A stretch of DNA of 64,000 nt from Pseudomonadota bacterium (GCA_029776255.1 JAKOTN010000097.1:1-64000), one strand, 5' to 3'; counted from the first letter of the stretch, positions 9,913 to 20,535 are shown. Notes: generated by a model not told the origin, from the sequence alone. Numbers and translations: made by a program.

Positions 9913-10410
9913 ATGCCTCTCGCGCCGATCGCTATCCTGGCCTGCGGTAATCCCAGCCGTGGCGACGACGCGCTGGGGCCGGTGCTGCTCGCGCGTTTGC
10001 AGGAGTGGCTGCATGCCGAAGGGCGGGCGGACGAATTCGATCTGATCGGCGATTTCCAGTTGCAGGTTGAACATGCGCTCGATCTGGTCGGACGACGCCT
10101 GGCGTTGTTCATCGATGCCGGGCAACAGACGCCGGCGCCTTTTGTCTTTCGGTGCGCACGGGCGACAGCCGTCGCGACCCACAGCACTCACGCCTTGTCC
10201 CCGGAAGCCGTGCTGGCCGTTTTGCCACAAATTGGCGAGCGGCGCACACCGCCGGCGTTCATGCTATGCGTGCGCGGCGAAAGTTTTGTCCTGGGCGAGG
10301 CCATGAGCGCCGCCGCGACGCGAAATGCCGATGTCGCCTTCGCGTTGCTGCAGGCTTTGTGCGGCGACGCGAACGAGGCCGTCTGGTCGGCGCGAACGAT
10401 GACCGTTTAA
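9913..10410 (+). CDS. hoxW: Hydrogenase maturation protease (HoxW type)
   Basis: A 165-residue member of the HyaD/HybD/HoxW endopeptidase family, which clips the C-terminal tail of the large subunit once nickel is inserted. The N-terminal GNPSRGDDALGP is the family nickel-sensing motif. It lies 21 bases after hoxH, so it almost certainly serves HoxH. No hyp genes and no hoxI or hydrogenase regulators occur in this window, so the rest of the maturation set must be elsewhere. Confidence 0.88.
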   Translation: MPLAPIAILACGNPSRGDDALGPVLLARLQEWLHAEGRADEFDLIGDFQLQVEHALDLVGRRLALFIDAGQQTPAPFVFRCARATAVATHSTHALSPEAVLAVLPQIGERRTPPAFMLCVRGESFVLGEAMSAAATRNADVAFALLQALCGDANEAVWSARTMTV

Positions 10411-10579
10411 TGCGGACGCGACCGCCGCTAGCGACGTTGCCGGGCGACAAGCGGTCCACGCGGTGCGTGCGATAACCGAAGCCGGAACAGAAACTGGGGA
10501 AAACAGCCCGGGATCGGGGGAACGACGTGGGAAAACGGCGTGAAAAACGGTGCTGTAAGGATTGATGCCGGAAAACCTG

Positions 10580-10655
10580 TGGCGTCCCCACGGGGATTCG
10601 AACCCCGGTACCTACCGTGAAAGGGTAGTGTCCTAGGCCTCTAGACGATGGGGAC
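10580..10655 (-). tRNA. tRNA-Glu (anticodon UUC)
   Basis: 76 bases including an encoded CCA. The acceptor arm GTCCCCA/TGGGGAC, the T-arm GGTTCGAATCC and the anticodon loop CTTTCAC (anticodon TTC) are all readable on the minus strand. It lies 27 bases upstream of nothing but its partner: tRNA-Ala is the next gene at higher coordinates, so the two are probably one transcript. Confidence 0.96.
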
Positions 10656-10682
10656 CTTGAACGATTTTTCTTCTTGCCATTG

Positions 10683-10758
<76 letters not shown>

Positions 10759-10836
10759 GCGCGAAGAAGGCGGGATTATAGGGAGCGCGTCTCTCGATGT
10801 AAAGCGCCGATTGAGAAACGCCTTGCGGCGATCGCC

Positions 10837-13134
10837 TCAGCGGACGCTGATTTCGATCCGGTCGTAACGACCGGCGTCGTCCATCACCGTGATTTGATAG
10901 CGGCCGGCCTCGCTGAAGCGCTGTAGCAGCGGCCGGCCGGGGGGAACGCGACCGATCTGCCGGCCATTGAGCAGCCAGATCCGTTCCGCCTGACCGCCTT
11001 GCGCCTCCAGGCGAAGTTCCGGCGCCGGTCCGTTGCCGGCGCGACGAATCGTTTCGCCATCGCCGACGCCGACGATTTTCAGCCCGGCTTCGGGCGCGCC
11101 GGCGCCGGCGCAGGCGGTGGACCAGGGCGGCGGCAGCGCGCGGGCGCGCGTTGTCGCGTCGAGCCATGGTTCGAGCGCCGCCGGCCAGCGAGCCATCGCC
11201 ACCGCCCGCATCTCGCCGTCAGCGCAAGCGGCCCTCACTCGCTGGCCGCTGCTTGCGTCGCGGTAATCGGTATAGCGCGCCCCGCCGTCACGCAAGCGGT
11301 CGGGGAAAGTGGGCGGTGCGGTGCCGTTGAGCAGCCAGGCGGTTCTTTCCTGATGGCACAGTTCGGATGGCGTGTCGTCGCCACGCGTGCCCAGCGGCCA
11401 ACAGATTCTTGCCGTCGACACGCTTGCCGGCGAGGTCCGCGACGCGGTTTGACCGTCGTCGAGTACCGCGAAAATATCGACGAGCAGTGGCGCGGCGATA
11501 TTGGCGCCGAAAAATCCCGGGTTGGGCGTGCCATCCGGCCGGCCGATCCAGACGCCGACGGTGAAGCGGTCGCTGACACCGGCTGCCCAGGCATCGCGAA
11601 AACCGAAGCTGGTGCCGGTTTTCCAGGCGATGCCGCGGCGGGCACCGACACCGCCATCCACCTGTCGGGCAATCGGCCCGCCGGATTCGAGTACATCGCG
11701 AATGATGAACGCCGCGCCCTCGCTCATCATGCGGGCTTCTTCGCGCGGCGCGTCGGGCAGGTAACGCGGCCGGCCGCTGACGCCGCCTCGCGCCAGCGCG
11801 GTGTAAGCGCCGACCAGTCCTTCGAGGTTGATCGCCGTGCCGCCAAGAATCACGCTGAGATTGGGGGTGGCGCCGCGCGGCAGTTCCAGCTTGAGGCCAC
11901 CGCGACGGAGGAGTGAAACGAAGCGCTGCGGTCCGAGCCGGTCGAGGACTTCGACCGCCGGTACGTTGAGCGAGCGCCGCAGCGCTTCCGAGACACTGAC
12001 CGGGCCGCTGAAATTGGCCTGGAAATTGCCCGGCTGGTAGCCGGAAAACGATTGTGGCACGTCCGCCAGCAGCGATTCGGAATGGATCAGGCCCTCGTCG
12101 AGCGCCAAGCCGTAGAGAAAGGGCTTTAACGCCGAACCTGGCGAGCGCGCCGCCTGCACCATGTCGACGTGCGCGAAACGCGCGTCGTCGGCGAAATCGG
12201 CCGAACCGGCGTAGGCGCGGACTTCGAGCGTTTCGTTATCGACCACCAATGCAGCCATCGACACGCGCGGCGGCAGCACTTGCAGCCGTGCCGAAAGAAG
12301 TTGTTCGACCGATTGTTGAATGCCGGCGTCGAGCGTGCTCTCGATGCGCGCGCTGCGCGGCCGCAGCCGGCGCAGCCGCTCGGCGAACAGAGGCGCCAGC
12401 AGCGGTTCGTGCACCGCCTGGGCGACCACCGCTTCCTGCTTGGCATCGGCCACGACGGCCGCGCCCCAGCGCGACTGCAGGCGGTCGAGCACCTTGTCGC
12501 GCGCGATGCGCGCCCGTTGCGGGTAGCGGTCCGGGCGCAGCAGCGACGGCGCTTGCGGTAATACTGTCAGCAAAGCGGCTTCGGACTCGGTCAGGCGCTG
12601 TGCCGGTTTGCCGAGGTAGGCTCGGCTGGCGGCTTCGACGCCTTCGAGAACGCCGCCCATCGGCGCGAAGTTGACGTAGATCTGCAGGATTTCCCGTTTG
12701 GAGCAGCGCAATTCCAGTTGCACGGCACGTAAAATCTGGCGCAACTTGCCGGCGACGGTGTGGGGTGTCGGCTCAAGCAGGCGAACGACCTGCATGGTCA
12801 GCGTCGAGCCGCCGGAGACGATGCGACCATGGCGCAGCCATTGCCCGGCGGCGCGTAGCAGCGCCCACGGATTGACCCCGGGATGCCACCAGAACCCGCG
12901 GTCTTCGTAAGCGACCAGCGCTTCAAGATAGCGCGGCGACACTTCTTCCAAGCGCAACGGATGGCGCCAGATATGCGCCCGATCCGGAAACGCCCGCAAG
13001 GGCGTGCCGTCGCGCGCCAAAACCACCTGCGCCAACGGTGCCGAACGCCCCGGCAGGGGCGGTGGCCACCACTGGTCGGCGAGCAACAGCAGGGTCAGCA
13101 CGGCGGCCAGGGTCAGCCGTGACGGACGGGTCAT
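10837..13134 (-). CDS. pbpC: Penicillin-binding protein 1C
   Basis: A 765-residue bifunctional peptidoglycan synthase anchored in the inner membrane by an N-terminal segment. The glycosyltransferase domain shows EDRGFW and GGSTLTMQ (residues about 75-115). The transpeptidase domain shows the serine motif SALK (about 333), a SLN triad and KTGT (about 505). A PBP1C-type C-terminal domain follows. Its start overlaps the stop of the upstream alpha-2-macroglobulin gene by four bases. This pairing is a known arrangement in proteobacteria, thought to link trapping of foreign proteases with wall repair. Confidence 0.93.
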   Translation of the reverse strand: MTRPSRLTLAAVLTLLLLADQWWPPPLPGRSAPLAQVVLARDGTPLRAFPDRAHIWRHPLRLEEVSPRYLEALVAYEDRGFWWHPGVNPWALLRAAGQWLRHGRIVSGGSTLTMQVVRLLEPTPHTVAGKLRQILRAVQLELRCSKREILQIYVNFAPMGGVLEGVEAASRAYLGKPAQRLTESEAALLTVLPQAPSLLRPDRYPQRARIARDKVLDRLQSRWGAAVVADAKQEAVVAQAVHEPLLAPLFAERLRRLRPRSARIESTLDAGIQQSVEQLLSARLQVLPPRVSMAALVVDNETLEVRAYAGSADFADDARFAHVDMVQAARSPGSALKPFLYGLALDEGLIHSESLLADVPQSFSGYQPGNFQANFSGPVSVSEALRRSLNVPAVEVLDRLGPQRFVSLLRRGGLKLELPRGATPNLSVILGGTAINLEGLVGAYTALARGGVSGRPRYLPDAPREEARMMSEGAAFIIRDVLESGGPIARQVDGGVGARRGIAWKTGTSFGFRDAWAAGVSDRFTVGVWIGRPDGTPNPGFFGANIAAPLLVDIFAVLDDGQTASRTSPASVSTARICWPLGTRGDDTPSELCHQERTAWLLNGTAPPTFPDRLRDGGARYTDYRDASSGQRVRAACADGEMRAVAMARWPAALEPWLDATTRARALPPPWSTACAGAGAPEAGLKIVGVGDGETIRRAGNGPAPELRLEAQGGQAERIWLLNGRQIGRVPPGRPLLQRFSEAGRYQITVMDDAGRYDRIEISVR

Positions 13135-16100
13135 TTCTTCGCGCCGGCGCTTTCTTCCTTGCCGTCGCTGATCGTCAACACTTCGTTGCCGCCGGCAAGG
13201 CCGAAGATTTGCGGCTGATACATGTCTTCGGCGTAAGTCGGCGGCACCACGAAGCGGCCCGGCGTGACGACACGAACGCGGTAGAAGAACGGCATCTTGC
13301 CGGAAAGCCGAGCCGCGACGACGAAACGGTCGTCGCGGAATTCGACGTGCCGGATATCGCTGTTTTGCATCGCCTGTCGCGGGTCGACGCCCTCGACGGT
13401 GATCGCCGATTGCTCGCCTTGGACGATGTTGGCGTTTTCGATCTCAACCCCGGCGGGGACGTAATCCACCACTAGACCGTTGGCGAAGCGGCCATTGCTG
13501 ACCACTTCGACCCGCACGATGGCTGTCTCGCCGACGCGTAGCGGACGATTGCCAAGCGGTTTGCCGTCGGCGGTGAACCAGTCGCGCTTGAGATCGAAGG
13601 CGTCGCGTCGTGCGGCAGGCATTTTGGCCGGGTTGCCGGTGACGTTGAGTTCGACGAACAAACGTTCCTTGTGGTCGTTCCTGAGCTTCAGTCCGGCCGC
13701 CAATTCCGCGGCGGTCAGAGGCTGGAACTGCGTGCCCTTGCCGCCAATGGTCAGCGGTTTGCCGGTGGACTGCAGTTCGGCGGCCCACGATTTGCCGGGT
13801 TCGCTGACGAAACTCCGTCCCAGCAGGAACAGCGCCAGTTTTTCCTGGGTGCTGTAGTAGCGGTAACGCTCCATTTCGCCCGCCACCTGCGCGACGAGAT
13901 TCTCGCGCCCTTCCGGCTTGAGCTGGTGCTTGTCGAGCAGCACGTAAATCAGAGCCCAGTCGCGCAGATTGCTGCCGTAGTCGCCCCACCAGGCATGGAC
14001 CGCGCCGTCGCGCGGTTTCTTCAGGCCGGCGGCGATGGCGCTTTGCGCACGCGCTTCGTCACCCATCAGCTTCAGAGCCAGACCGACATGCACCAGCGAT
14101 AGCCCCGAATGCGCGGCCGCCCGCGATTCGTGCAGTTGCCGCAAGGTCGCCAGCGGCGCCTTGCCTTGGCGGGCCAGCACGTAGGCACCGTAGGCGAGCA
14201 CCGCGAAACGGCCGGAGCCGGCGTAGCGGTTATCGTTCCACATCGCGTTCGGGTTGTATTTGACCGCGGTCGTCGGCAGGCCGGCGATGCCTTCCTGCAA
14301 GCCTTTGAGCAAAAATTCCACGGCACGTTTTTCAACGTCGGGCGGCACGTTGAACCCCTGTTCGCGCGCGTCGAGCAGGAAGTTGGTGACATAGGCCGAC
14401 AGCCAGTACTGATACTCCGACAAATTGCCCCACAGACTGAAGCCGCCGTTCGGCGCCTGCATGCCGGCCAGGCGGGCGATCGCCTTGTCGAGCATCTCGG
14501 CGCGCTGGGCCTTGCCGTAGGGCTTGAGACCGAACTGCCTGGCCGCTGCGTCGTCAATGAAAACATGCGGGTAGGCGCTGCTGGTGGTCTGCTCGGCGCA
14601 GCCGTAGGGATAGGTCAGCAGCCCATGCACGGCGCTACGCACGTCGATCGGCGCCTTGTCCGAGACGACGAGTGTCGCCGCCACGCTTTGACGCAGCAGA
14701 CCGCCGAGTTCGGCTTCGCGAAGCTCCACCGTTTCGCCCGGGGCCACGGCCAGCCGCCGGGTCACCGTTTGCCGCGGCGTCGGCGTCTGCACCTGGAGCG
14801 GAAAACTGCGATTGAGCTTGAGCAGCGGGCTGTCGACGCGCACCCGAACCTCGGTGAGGCCCAGGGCGCTGCCGGCCTCGATGGGAATGCGCAGCGTCCG
14901 TTTCTGCTGATCATTGAGCGAAAACTGCTGCTCGCCGCCCTTGATCGCCAGCCCTTCGCGGTTGCTGACCGCGATTTTCACTTCCTGGGTGCTGCCGGCG
15001 AGATTCTGCACGTCGAGTGCCAGCACCGCGCTGTCGCCGACGGAGAGGAAGCGCGGAGTCGCCAGTTCGACGATCAACGGCGCGGCCACCGTCACCTCGG
15101 CGTCGCGCATGCCGAAACGTTCGCCGGTGGCGGCCACCGCCATCAGGCGCAGACTACCGTTGAAATCGGGCACTTGCAGCGTGATTTCGGCTTCCCCTTT
15201 ATCGTCCAGCGACACCGGACCGCTGAACAAGTCGACCAGACGCACCTTTTTCGGCATGCCGCGGGTCGGTTTGGGCGCCGCGTCGCCGCCGAATTTGAGC
15301 TTGCCTTTCTGGCCGTCCATTTTTTCGATCAGGCGGCCATAAACGTCGTAAGCGTCGGCGCCGTAACGCAGCTTGGCGAAGAAGAAGCCGTAAGCGTCTG
15401 GACTGGGGAAGCGCGTGATGTTCAGGATGCCGACGTCGACCGCCGACAAGGTGACCATCGCTTTTTGTCCCTTGGCCTCGGGCACCTTGACCTTGACCTT
15501 CAACGGCTTTTCCGGCTCCATTTTCTGGGGCGCTTCCAGGGCGACGTTGAGCTTTCGATTGCCGCGTTCGAGCGGGATGTGAATCAGGCCGAGCGCTCGC
15601 GCCGGCGTGACCTTGTCGCCGCCGTTGCCGGGCCGCAGGACCATCGCCGAAACGTAGAGATCGTGCCGTTTCCAGGTTTTGTCGAGCGGAATGTCAAGCG
15701 TCGTGCCACCTTCCGGCACGCGCATGCGATGCACCCACAACGCGCGATCGCCTTCGACGGTGATCAAGGCCTCGCCGGCGTGTGGCGGCGTGATGGTCAG
15801 ATGCGCGGTTTCGCCGTCGGCGTAGGCCGGCTTGTCGAGCTTGAGCGCCACCAGATCGGGACGCACACCCTGCGTTTCGTCGTCCTTGGCCGACCAGCCG
15901 GCGTAGAAGCGGAAGCGCATCGTCTGGCGGGTTTCCGGATCGAGAATTTCGATGCGGTAGCGGCCGTACTTGAGCGGAACGCTGAGCTTGCCGCGCCCGC
16001 CGGCGGGAACGGAAACCTGCGTGGTCCGCACCAGTTCGTCGGTCTCGGTGAAGCCCGAATGCCAGCCGCGCCGGTCGTCGAAGCGCCAATAGTAATTGCG

Positions 16101-18296
16101 GTTTTCGCGGAACAGGCGCACCGGTAGGGCCGCGCCGGCTTTCAGGGCGCCGCTGGCATCGGCGCGTACGACTTCGAAATCGGCCGACGCGCCTTCGCGG
16201 GCGTAGTCGCCGACGAACAGCGGCCGCAGGCCGACCAGCACCGGCGCCGGCCAGTGGACGCGCTCAATACCGCGCACCACCGGTCGGCCACCGCTTTCGA
16301 GCAGACTCAGGGTGGCACGGACGGTAAACGGCGAGTGGCGTTTGGCGACGGTGTCGAGATCGACATCGATCCGCGCCTTGCCCTGCTCGTCCAGCGTTTT
16401 TTCCGGCAGCTCGCTACGCGACCTGACGGTGTCCTCGTCGGCATCGCCGAAAACGAAGCCCGGCAGTTTTTGCGCCAGCGGATTGCGGTTGCGTTCGCTG
16501 GTGACCACGCCGAGCAGCCGATTGCCGGCCGCCGGCGCGCCGTAAAGGTAGCGGCCGTTTACGTCGACGCGCCAGGTGTTGTCACTGGTCAAACGCTCGA
16601 CAGTGCTCGCCAGATCGAGTTTCATCCGCTCCGGCAGGAACTCCTCGACACCGAATTGCAGGCTGGTGCCGGCCAGTTTGGTCGCCGGGTCGGCGCGCAG
16701 TTCGAGATGCCACGCGCCAGTGGCGGCGTCGCTCGGCAATTCGATGACTCGTTGAAAATAACCGGGAAACGCGTTGTCCGCTTGCCAGGTGGCGGTCCAC
16801 TGCGCCTTGCCGTCCGGGCGACGGAGAATCGCTTGAATCGGCTGCGGTGGCACCGGCTGGCCGTCGGCGTCGCGCGCCAGCACCGACACCTCGAAGCGTT
16901 CGCCAGGGCGGTAAAGATTGCGTCCACTGTAGGCAAAAAGGCGCACCGGCACGTACGGCATGCCGGCGATGTCGAATTCGGCGAGATCGAGCGCCGGCTC
17001 CTTGAGAGCGATCAGCGACATCTGCTCGCCCTTGCGCGCCATGACCACGCGAGCCGATTTCGGCCGCTCGGCAAAGACGGCCCGACCGTCGCGGTCGCTT
17101 TCGGCGCGGGCCAGCGTCTTGCCCTGGGCGTCGATCCAGGTGACCTCGACGCCGGACACCGCCTTGCCGTCGGTCAGCGAACTGATGTAAGCGTCGGCAC
17201 CGCTGTTGGCGTATTGCCGCAAATGCAGGCCGAGATCGCTGACGTAAAAATAGGTGGTCTGGTAGTCGTTGCGGAAACGGTTCGGCTGCGACATCACGGC
17301 CACGTAGACACCCGGTTCGCGCAGCGCCGGGATGCTTTCGACCGGGATGAAGGTGACCGCGCGACGATTCGCCTTTTGCTCGGTCAGGAAACGACCGACG
17401 AAAGCGCTGGTGGTCAGCTTGTTCAGTTGGTCGAGTTCCCAGCTGTTGGTGACGCCTTTCAGGCGCGGGCGGACGTTGTAGCTATACCCCTCCTCTTCCC
17501 CGTCTCCGCCATCGTTGTCGTCGTCGGACGCATTCTCCGGTGCGACGCGCGACGAACCGACGACCACTTTTTCGAGAAATTTGGCCAGTTGATCGGGCTT
17601 GACCTTGAGGAACTGAATGTCCACTTCCGGAATATTCACCGTGGTCACCGGCAGGCCACCGTTTTGCGCCGCCGGCAGGACCATGCCGCGGCTGGCGAAA
17701 TAAAATGCCGGCGCCACGGCGGCGGTCTTGATCGAAAAACGCGATTCCGCATCGAGCTTTTCCCCGTTGGCGGCGCTCAGGCCGGCCTGCACGCGGATCA
17801 CATAGCGCGTCTGCGGTTTGATATGCGGAAAGAACAACAGCCGCGGGTTTTCGCCGACAACCCAGGCGCCCGCCACTGGCTGACCGCCGTCGAGGACCGT
17901 GTCACGGTCGGCACGGCTGCTGCCGGCGGCCTTGTCCGCTTGAGCGTCCGTCGACGGTTCGTCGTCCGCCGCCTCTTCTTCCCGCGGATGATCGTCGCCG
18001 CCGACGCTCTGGTCCTTCTTCGCCGCCGGCATTTCCAGCACCTGGATGAATTTTTCGTGATCGCCCCGACTGCCGAGCGGCAGGCTGAACGAGAGCGCCA
18101 GCGCTGGCAAGCCGTCCAGTTCCCGATGCGCGCCATCGACGACCTCGAAACGGACGCCTTCGGTCGACGCGTCGTCCGGAGCGCGGTGCGGAAAATAACC
18201 GATGGCGAAAAAACCGGCCGCTGCCAGGATCAGAACGCCGATCAGGGCGGATAACGGCGCCAGTCCACGCTGCATGAATGGTTTGTCGACTCGCAT
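13131..18296 (-). CDS. Bacterial alpha-2-macroglobulin family protein
   Basis: A 1,721-residue periplasmic protein held by an N-terminal membrane segment (residues about 10-33; no lipobox cysteine). Bacterial alpha-2-macroglobulins trap attacking proteases by a bait region and a reactive thioester. The thioester motif GCAEQ is present near residue 1,232, so this copy should be thioester-competent. An acidic region (EED/DDDND runs) lies in the first 300 residues. The start MRVDKPFMQ follows GGAG; the ORF track opens 99 codons upstream without support. It is co-transcribed with pbpC through an ATGA overlap. Antisense ORFs of 672 and 666 codons on the plus strand are shadows. Confidence 0.93.
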   Translation of the reverse strand: MRVDKPFMQRGLAPLSALIGVLILAAAGFFAIGYFPHRAPDDASTEGVRFEVVDGAHRELDGLPALALSFSLPLGSRGDHEKFIQVLEMPAAKKDQSVGGDDHPREEEAADDEPSTDAQADKAAGSSRADRDTVLDGGQPVAGAWVVGENPRLLFFPHIKPQTRYVIRVQAGLSAANGEKLDAESRFSIKTAAVAPAFYFASRGMVLPAAQNGGLPVTTVNIPEVDIQFLKVKPDQLAKFLEKVVVGSSRVAPENASDDDNDGGDGEEEGYSYNVRPRLKGVTNSWELDQLNKLTTSAFVGRFLTEQKANRRAVTFIPVESIPALREPGVYVAVMSQPNRFRNDYQTTYFYVSDLGLHLRQYANSGADAYISSLTDGKAVSGVEVTWIDAQGKTLARAESDRDGRAVFAERPKSARVVMARKGEQMSLIALKEPALDLAEFDIAGMPYVPVRLFAYSGRNLYRPGERFEVSVLARDADGQPVPPQPIQAILRRPDGKAQWTATWQADNAFPGYFQRVIELPSDAATGAWHLELRADPATKLAGTSLQFGVEEFLPERMKLDLASTVERLTSDNTWRVDVNGRYLYGAPAAGNRLLGVVTSERNRNPLAQKLPGFVFGDADEDTVRSRSELPEKTLDEQGKARIDVDLDTVAKRHSPFTVRATLSLLESGGRPVVRGIERVHWPAPVLVGLRPLFVGDYAREGASADFEVVRADASGALKAGAALPVRLFRENRNYYWRFDDRRGWHSGFTETDELVRTTQVSVPAGGRGKLSVPLKYGRYRIEILDPETRQTMRFRFYAGWSAKDDETQGVRPDLVALKLDKPAYADGETAHLTITPPHAGEALITVEGDRALWVHRMRVPEGGTTLDIPLDKTWKRHDLYVSAMVLRPGNGGDKVTPARALGLIHIPLERGNRKLNVALEAPQKMEPEKPLKVKVKVPEAKGQKAMVTLSAVDVGILNITRFPSPDAYGFFFAKLRYGADAYDVYGRLIEKMDGQKGKLKFGGDAAPKPTRGMPKKVRLVDLFSGPVSLDDKGEAEITLQVPDFNGSLRLMAVAATGERFGMRDAEVTVAAPLIVELATPRFLSVGDSAVLALDVQNLAGSTQEVKIAVSNREGLAIKGGEQQFSLNDQQKRTLRIPIEAGSALGLTEVRVRVDSPLLKLNRSFPLQVQTPTPRQTVTRRLAVAPGETVELREAELGGLLRQSVAATLVVSDKAPIDVRSAVHGLLTYPYGCAEQTTSSAYPHVFIDDAAARQFGLKPYGKAQRAEMLDKAIARLAGMQAPNGGFSLWGNLSEYQYWLSAYVTNFLLDAREQGFNVPPDVEKRAVEFLLKGLQEGIAGLPTTAVKYNPNAMWNDNRYAGSGRFAVLAYGAYVLARQGKAPLATLRQLHESRAAAHSGLSLVHVGLALKLMGDEARAQSAIAAGLKKPRDGAVHAWWGDYGSNLRDWALIYVLLDKHQLKPEGRENLVAQVAGEMERYRYYSTQEKLALFLLGRSFVSEPGKSWAAELQSTGKPLTIGGKGTQFQPLTAAELAAGLKLRNDHKERLFVELNVTGNPAKMPAARRDAFDLKRDWFTADGKPLGNRPLRVGETAIVRVEVVSNGRFANGLVVDYVPAGVEIENANIVQGEQSAITVEGVDPRQAMQNSDIRHVEFRDDRFVVAARLSGKMPFFYRVRVVTPGRFVVPPTYAEDMYQPQIFGLAGGNEVLTISDGKEESAGAKK

Positions 18297-18394
18297 GGCG
18301 CCGCTCCAGAAAAATAATGCTGACAGGATTCTAGCAGCCGTCGGCCGCGTGGGCGGGTGAATTTGCGGTGCGGACCGCGAGCGGCGGCCGGCGT

Positions 18395-19213
18395 TCAGAT
18401 CCGCGCGTCGCCAGGCGCGCAATCGACCTGAAACAAGGCCCGGTCCTGGAGGCGAACGGCGCTCAGGTGGCGGCCCCACAGGCAGCCGGAGTCGAGTGCC
18501 AGCAGGTTTGGTTCGATTCGCAGGCCCAGTGCCGACCAATGGCCGGTAACCAGCACCTCGTCGGCGCTGCGCCGGCCCGGTACGGCAAACCACGGCAGAT
18601 AACCCGGTGGCGCCGCGTTCGCTTCACCCTTGGTCTGAAATTCCATCGCGCCGGCGGGGGAACAGAAACGCATGCGAGTCATGGCGTTGACGATGACCCG
18701 CAGGCGCGACCAGCCCTGGAGGTCGTCATCCCACGCCGCCGGTTCGCTTCCCCACATGTTGGCGATGAATTCGCGGTAACGCGGACCGGCCAGCATCGTT
18801 TCGACCTCGGCCGCCAGCGCGCGGGCCTGCGTCGCCGTCCATTGCGGCAGCAAGCCGGCGTGGACCATGCAGAATCCGTTTTCGCGATGGCAAAGCGCCC
18901 GTTCCCGCAGCCATTGCAGCAGCTCGTCACGGTCCGGCGCGCCGAGAATCCCTTCCAGGGTGTCGCCCTTGCCGCGACGACCGCGGCCTTCGGCAACCAT
19001 CAGCAGGTAAAGATCGTGGTTGCCGAGGACGGTGACGGCGGCATCGCCGAGATCGCGCACGAATCGCAGCGTTTCCAGCGAACGCGGCCCGCGGTTGATC
19101 AGGTCGCCGACCAGCCACAGGCGGTCGCGCGCCGGATCGAAATCGATTTTCGCCAGCAGACGCTGGAAAGAGTCGAAACATCCCTGAATATCGCCGATCG
19201 CGTAAGTGGCCAT
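18395..19213 (-). CDS. apaH: Symmetrical bis(5'-nucleosyl)-tetraphosphatase ApaH
   Basis: Splits diadenosine tetraphosphate into two ADP molecules and, in other bacteria, can also remove NpnN caps from RNA. The protein is 272 residues. Metallophosphatase motifs [14 protein letters not shown] and GNHD lie in the N-terminal third and VHAGLLPQW further on. The start MATYAIGD was chosen over the track's M at 19351 because the fold begins there. It lies 10 bases after galE in the same direction. Confidence 0.94.
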   Translation of the reverse strand: MATYAIGDIQGCFDSFQRLLAKIDFDPARDRLWLVGDLINRGPRSLETLRFVRDLGDAAVTVLGNHDLYLLMVAEGRGRRGKGDTLEGILGAPDRDELLQWLRERALCHRENGFCMVHAGLLPQWTATQARALAAEVETMLAGPRYREFIANMWGSEPAAWDDDLQGWSRLRVIVNAMTRMRFCSPAGAMEFQTKGEANAAPPGYLPWFAVPGRRSADEVLVTGHWSALGLRIEPNLLALDSGCLWGRHLSAVRLQDRALFQVDCAPGDARI

Positions 19214-19223
19214 CGTGGGTCGG

Positions 19224-20231
19224 TCAGCCGTTGGCGAACGGGCCTTGCTGCCAGCGCCAGGCATCGCCGCACATCGCGTCGATGCCGCGCCGCGCCTTCC
19301 AGCCGAGCAGGCGCGCCGCCTTGCCTGGATCGGCATAACAGGCGGCGACATCCCCCGGCCGGCGCGGTGCCAGGGTATAGGGAATGGGACGACCGCACGC
19401 CGCGGAAAAAGCCCGCACCATGTCCAGAACCGAATAGCCGCGACCGGTCCCGAGATTGGCTGTCAGCAGGCCGTCATTGGCCAGCAGGTAATTCAGGGCG
19501 GCGAGATGACCCTCGACGAGATCCATGACGTGGATGTAGTCGCGAACGCCGGTGCCGTCGGGCGTCGGATAATCGCCGCCGAAAACGTACAAGCGCTCGC
19601 GTCGGCCGTCGGCGACCTGCGCCACATAAGGCAGGAGATTATTCGGCACGCCATTCGGCGCCTCGCCGATCAGTCCGCTTTCATGGGCGCCAACCGGGTT
19701 GAAATAACGCAAGCGCGCGATTCGCCAGTCCGGATCGGCATGCGCCAGATCAGCCAGCATGTCTTCGATCATCAGTTTGCTGGCGCCGTAGGGATTGGTC
19801 GTCGAACGCGGGAAATCTTCTTTGATCGGCACCGAGGCCGGGTCGCCATAAACCGTTGCCGAAGAACTGAACACAAGGGTTTTAACGTTGCTTTCCGCCA
19901 TCTCGCCGAATAAGGCGATGGCACCCCCGACATTGCAATCATAATAATGGAGCGGTTTTTCCACCGATTCGCCAACGGCTTTCAGGCCGGCGAAATGAAA
20001 AACGGCGTCGATGGCGAATTCGCCGAAAATGTGCCGCAGCAAATGGCGATCGCGCACATCGCCCGCAAAAAAGATCGGCCGTTGCCCGGCGATGCGGGCA
20101 ATGCGATCAAGCACTTCCGGTCGGCTATTCGACAGATTATCGATGACCACGACCCGATGACCCGCCGCCAGCAGAACGACACAGGCGTGCGAACCAATAT
20201 AACCGCTACCGCCGGTGACCAGAATATTCAT
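19224..20231 (-). CDS. galE: UDP-glucose 4-epimerase
   Basis: Interconverts UDP-glucose and UDP-galactose for lipopolysaccharide and exopolysaccharide precursors. At 335 residues it is of family length. The N-terminal NAD-binding motif is GGSGYIGSH, the serine region is SSSATVYG and the catalytic tyrosine-lysine motif is YGASK. The start MNILVTGG is the family N-terminus. It is followed by apaH, likely one transcript. Confidence 0.95.
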   Translation of the reverse strand: MNILVTGGSGYIGSHACVVLLAAGHRVVVIDNLSNSRPEVLDRIARIAGQRPIFFAGDVRDRHLLRHIFGEFAIDAVFHFAGLKAVGESVEKPLHYYDCNVGGAIALFGEMAESNVKTLVFSSSATVYGDPASVPIKEDFPRSTTNPYGASKLMIEDMLADLAHADPDWRIARLRYFNPVGAHESGLIGEAPNGVPNNLLPYVAQVADGRRERLYVFGGDYPTPDGTGVRDYIHVMDLVEGHLAALNYLLANDGLLTANLGTGRGYSVLDMVRAFSAACGRPIPYTLAPRRPGDVAACYADPGKAARLLGWKARRGIDAMCGDAWRWQQGPFANG

Positions 20232-20535
20232 TGTCGGATATTTTTCAATGCGTGTTATCGCCGAACGATCCGCCGACACATCCACGGCGGGCCGAGAGCA
20301 AATGGCATGGGAACAGCGGGGGGGTGTCGCGCAAGAGGCTCAAGAACGGCGAAACCGATGCTGGCCGGCGTGATTCCCGGTAATGGCGACGACCAGCCGG
20401 CCGTCGCCATTACCGGGCTATCGTTAACTGCCGAGTCGTCAAACAAAAACGGCGGTATCCGTCTTTCACCGTTCGACCCGCTGGAAAAACTGCCGAAATA
20501 CCACCGCCGAGGCCAGATCGCCGGGTATTTGGCGA
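20232..20535. other. Gene-free gap with a long perfect inverted repeat
   Basis: This 304-base gap lies between the H-NS-like gene and galE, both on the minus strand. Its main content is a 16-base perfect inverted repeat (listed separately). A weak minus-strand hairpin ACGG/CCGT followed by TTTTTG near 20447-20462 might end the H-NS transcript. The ORFs reported here by the track have no family signature. Confidence 0.5.
20376..20417. repeat. 16-bp perfect inverted repeat, 10-base loop
   Basis: CCCGGTAATGGCGACG at 20376-20391 is exactly complementary to CGTCGCCATTACCGGG at 20402-20417. No T tract follows on either strand, so it is not a standard intrinsic terminator. It could be a protein-binding palindrome, a REP-like element or an RNA-stabilising hairpin. 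Confidence 0.85.

Noticed and set aside
14109-18254. Two plus-strand ORFs of 672 and 666 codons
   Set aside because: Both are antisense to the alpha-2-macroglobulin gene, which has clear motifs; these are shadows.
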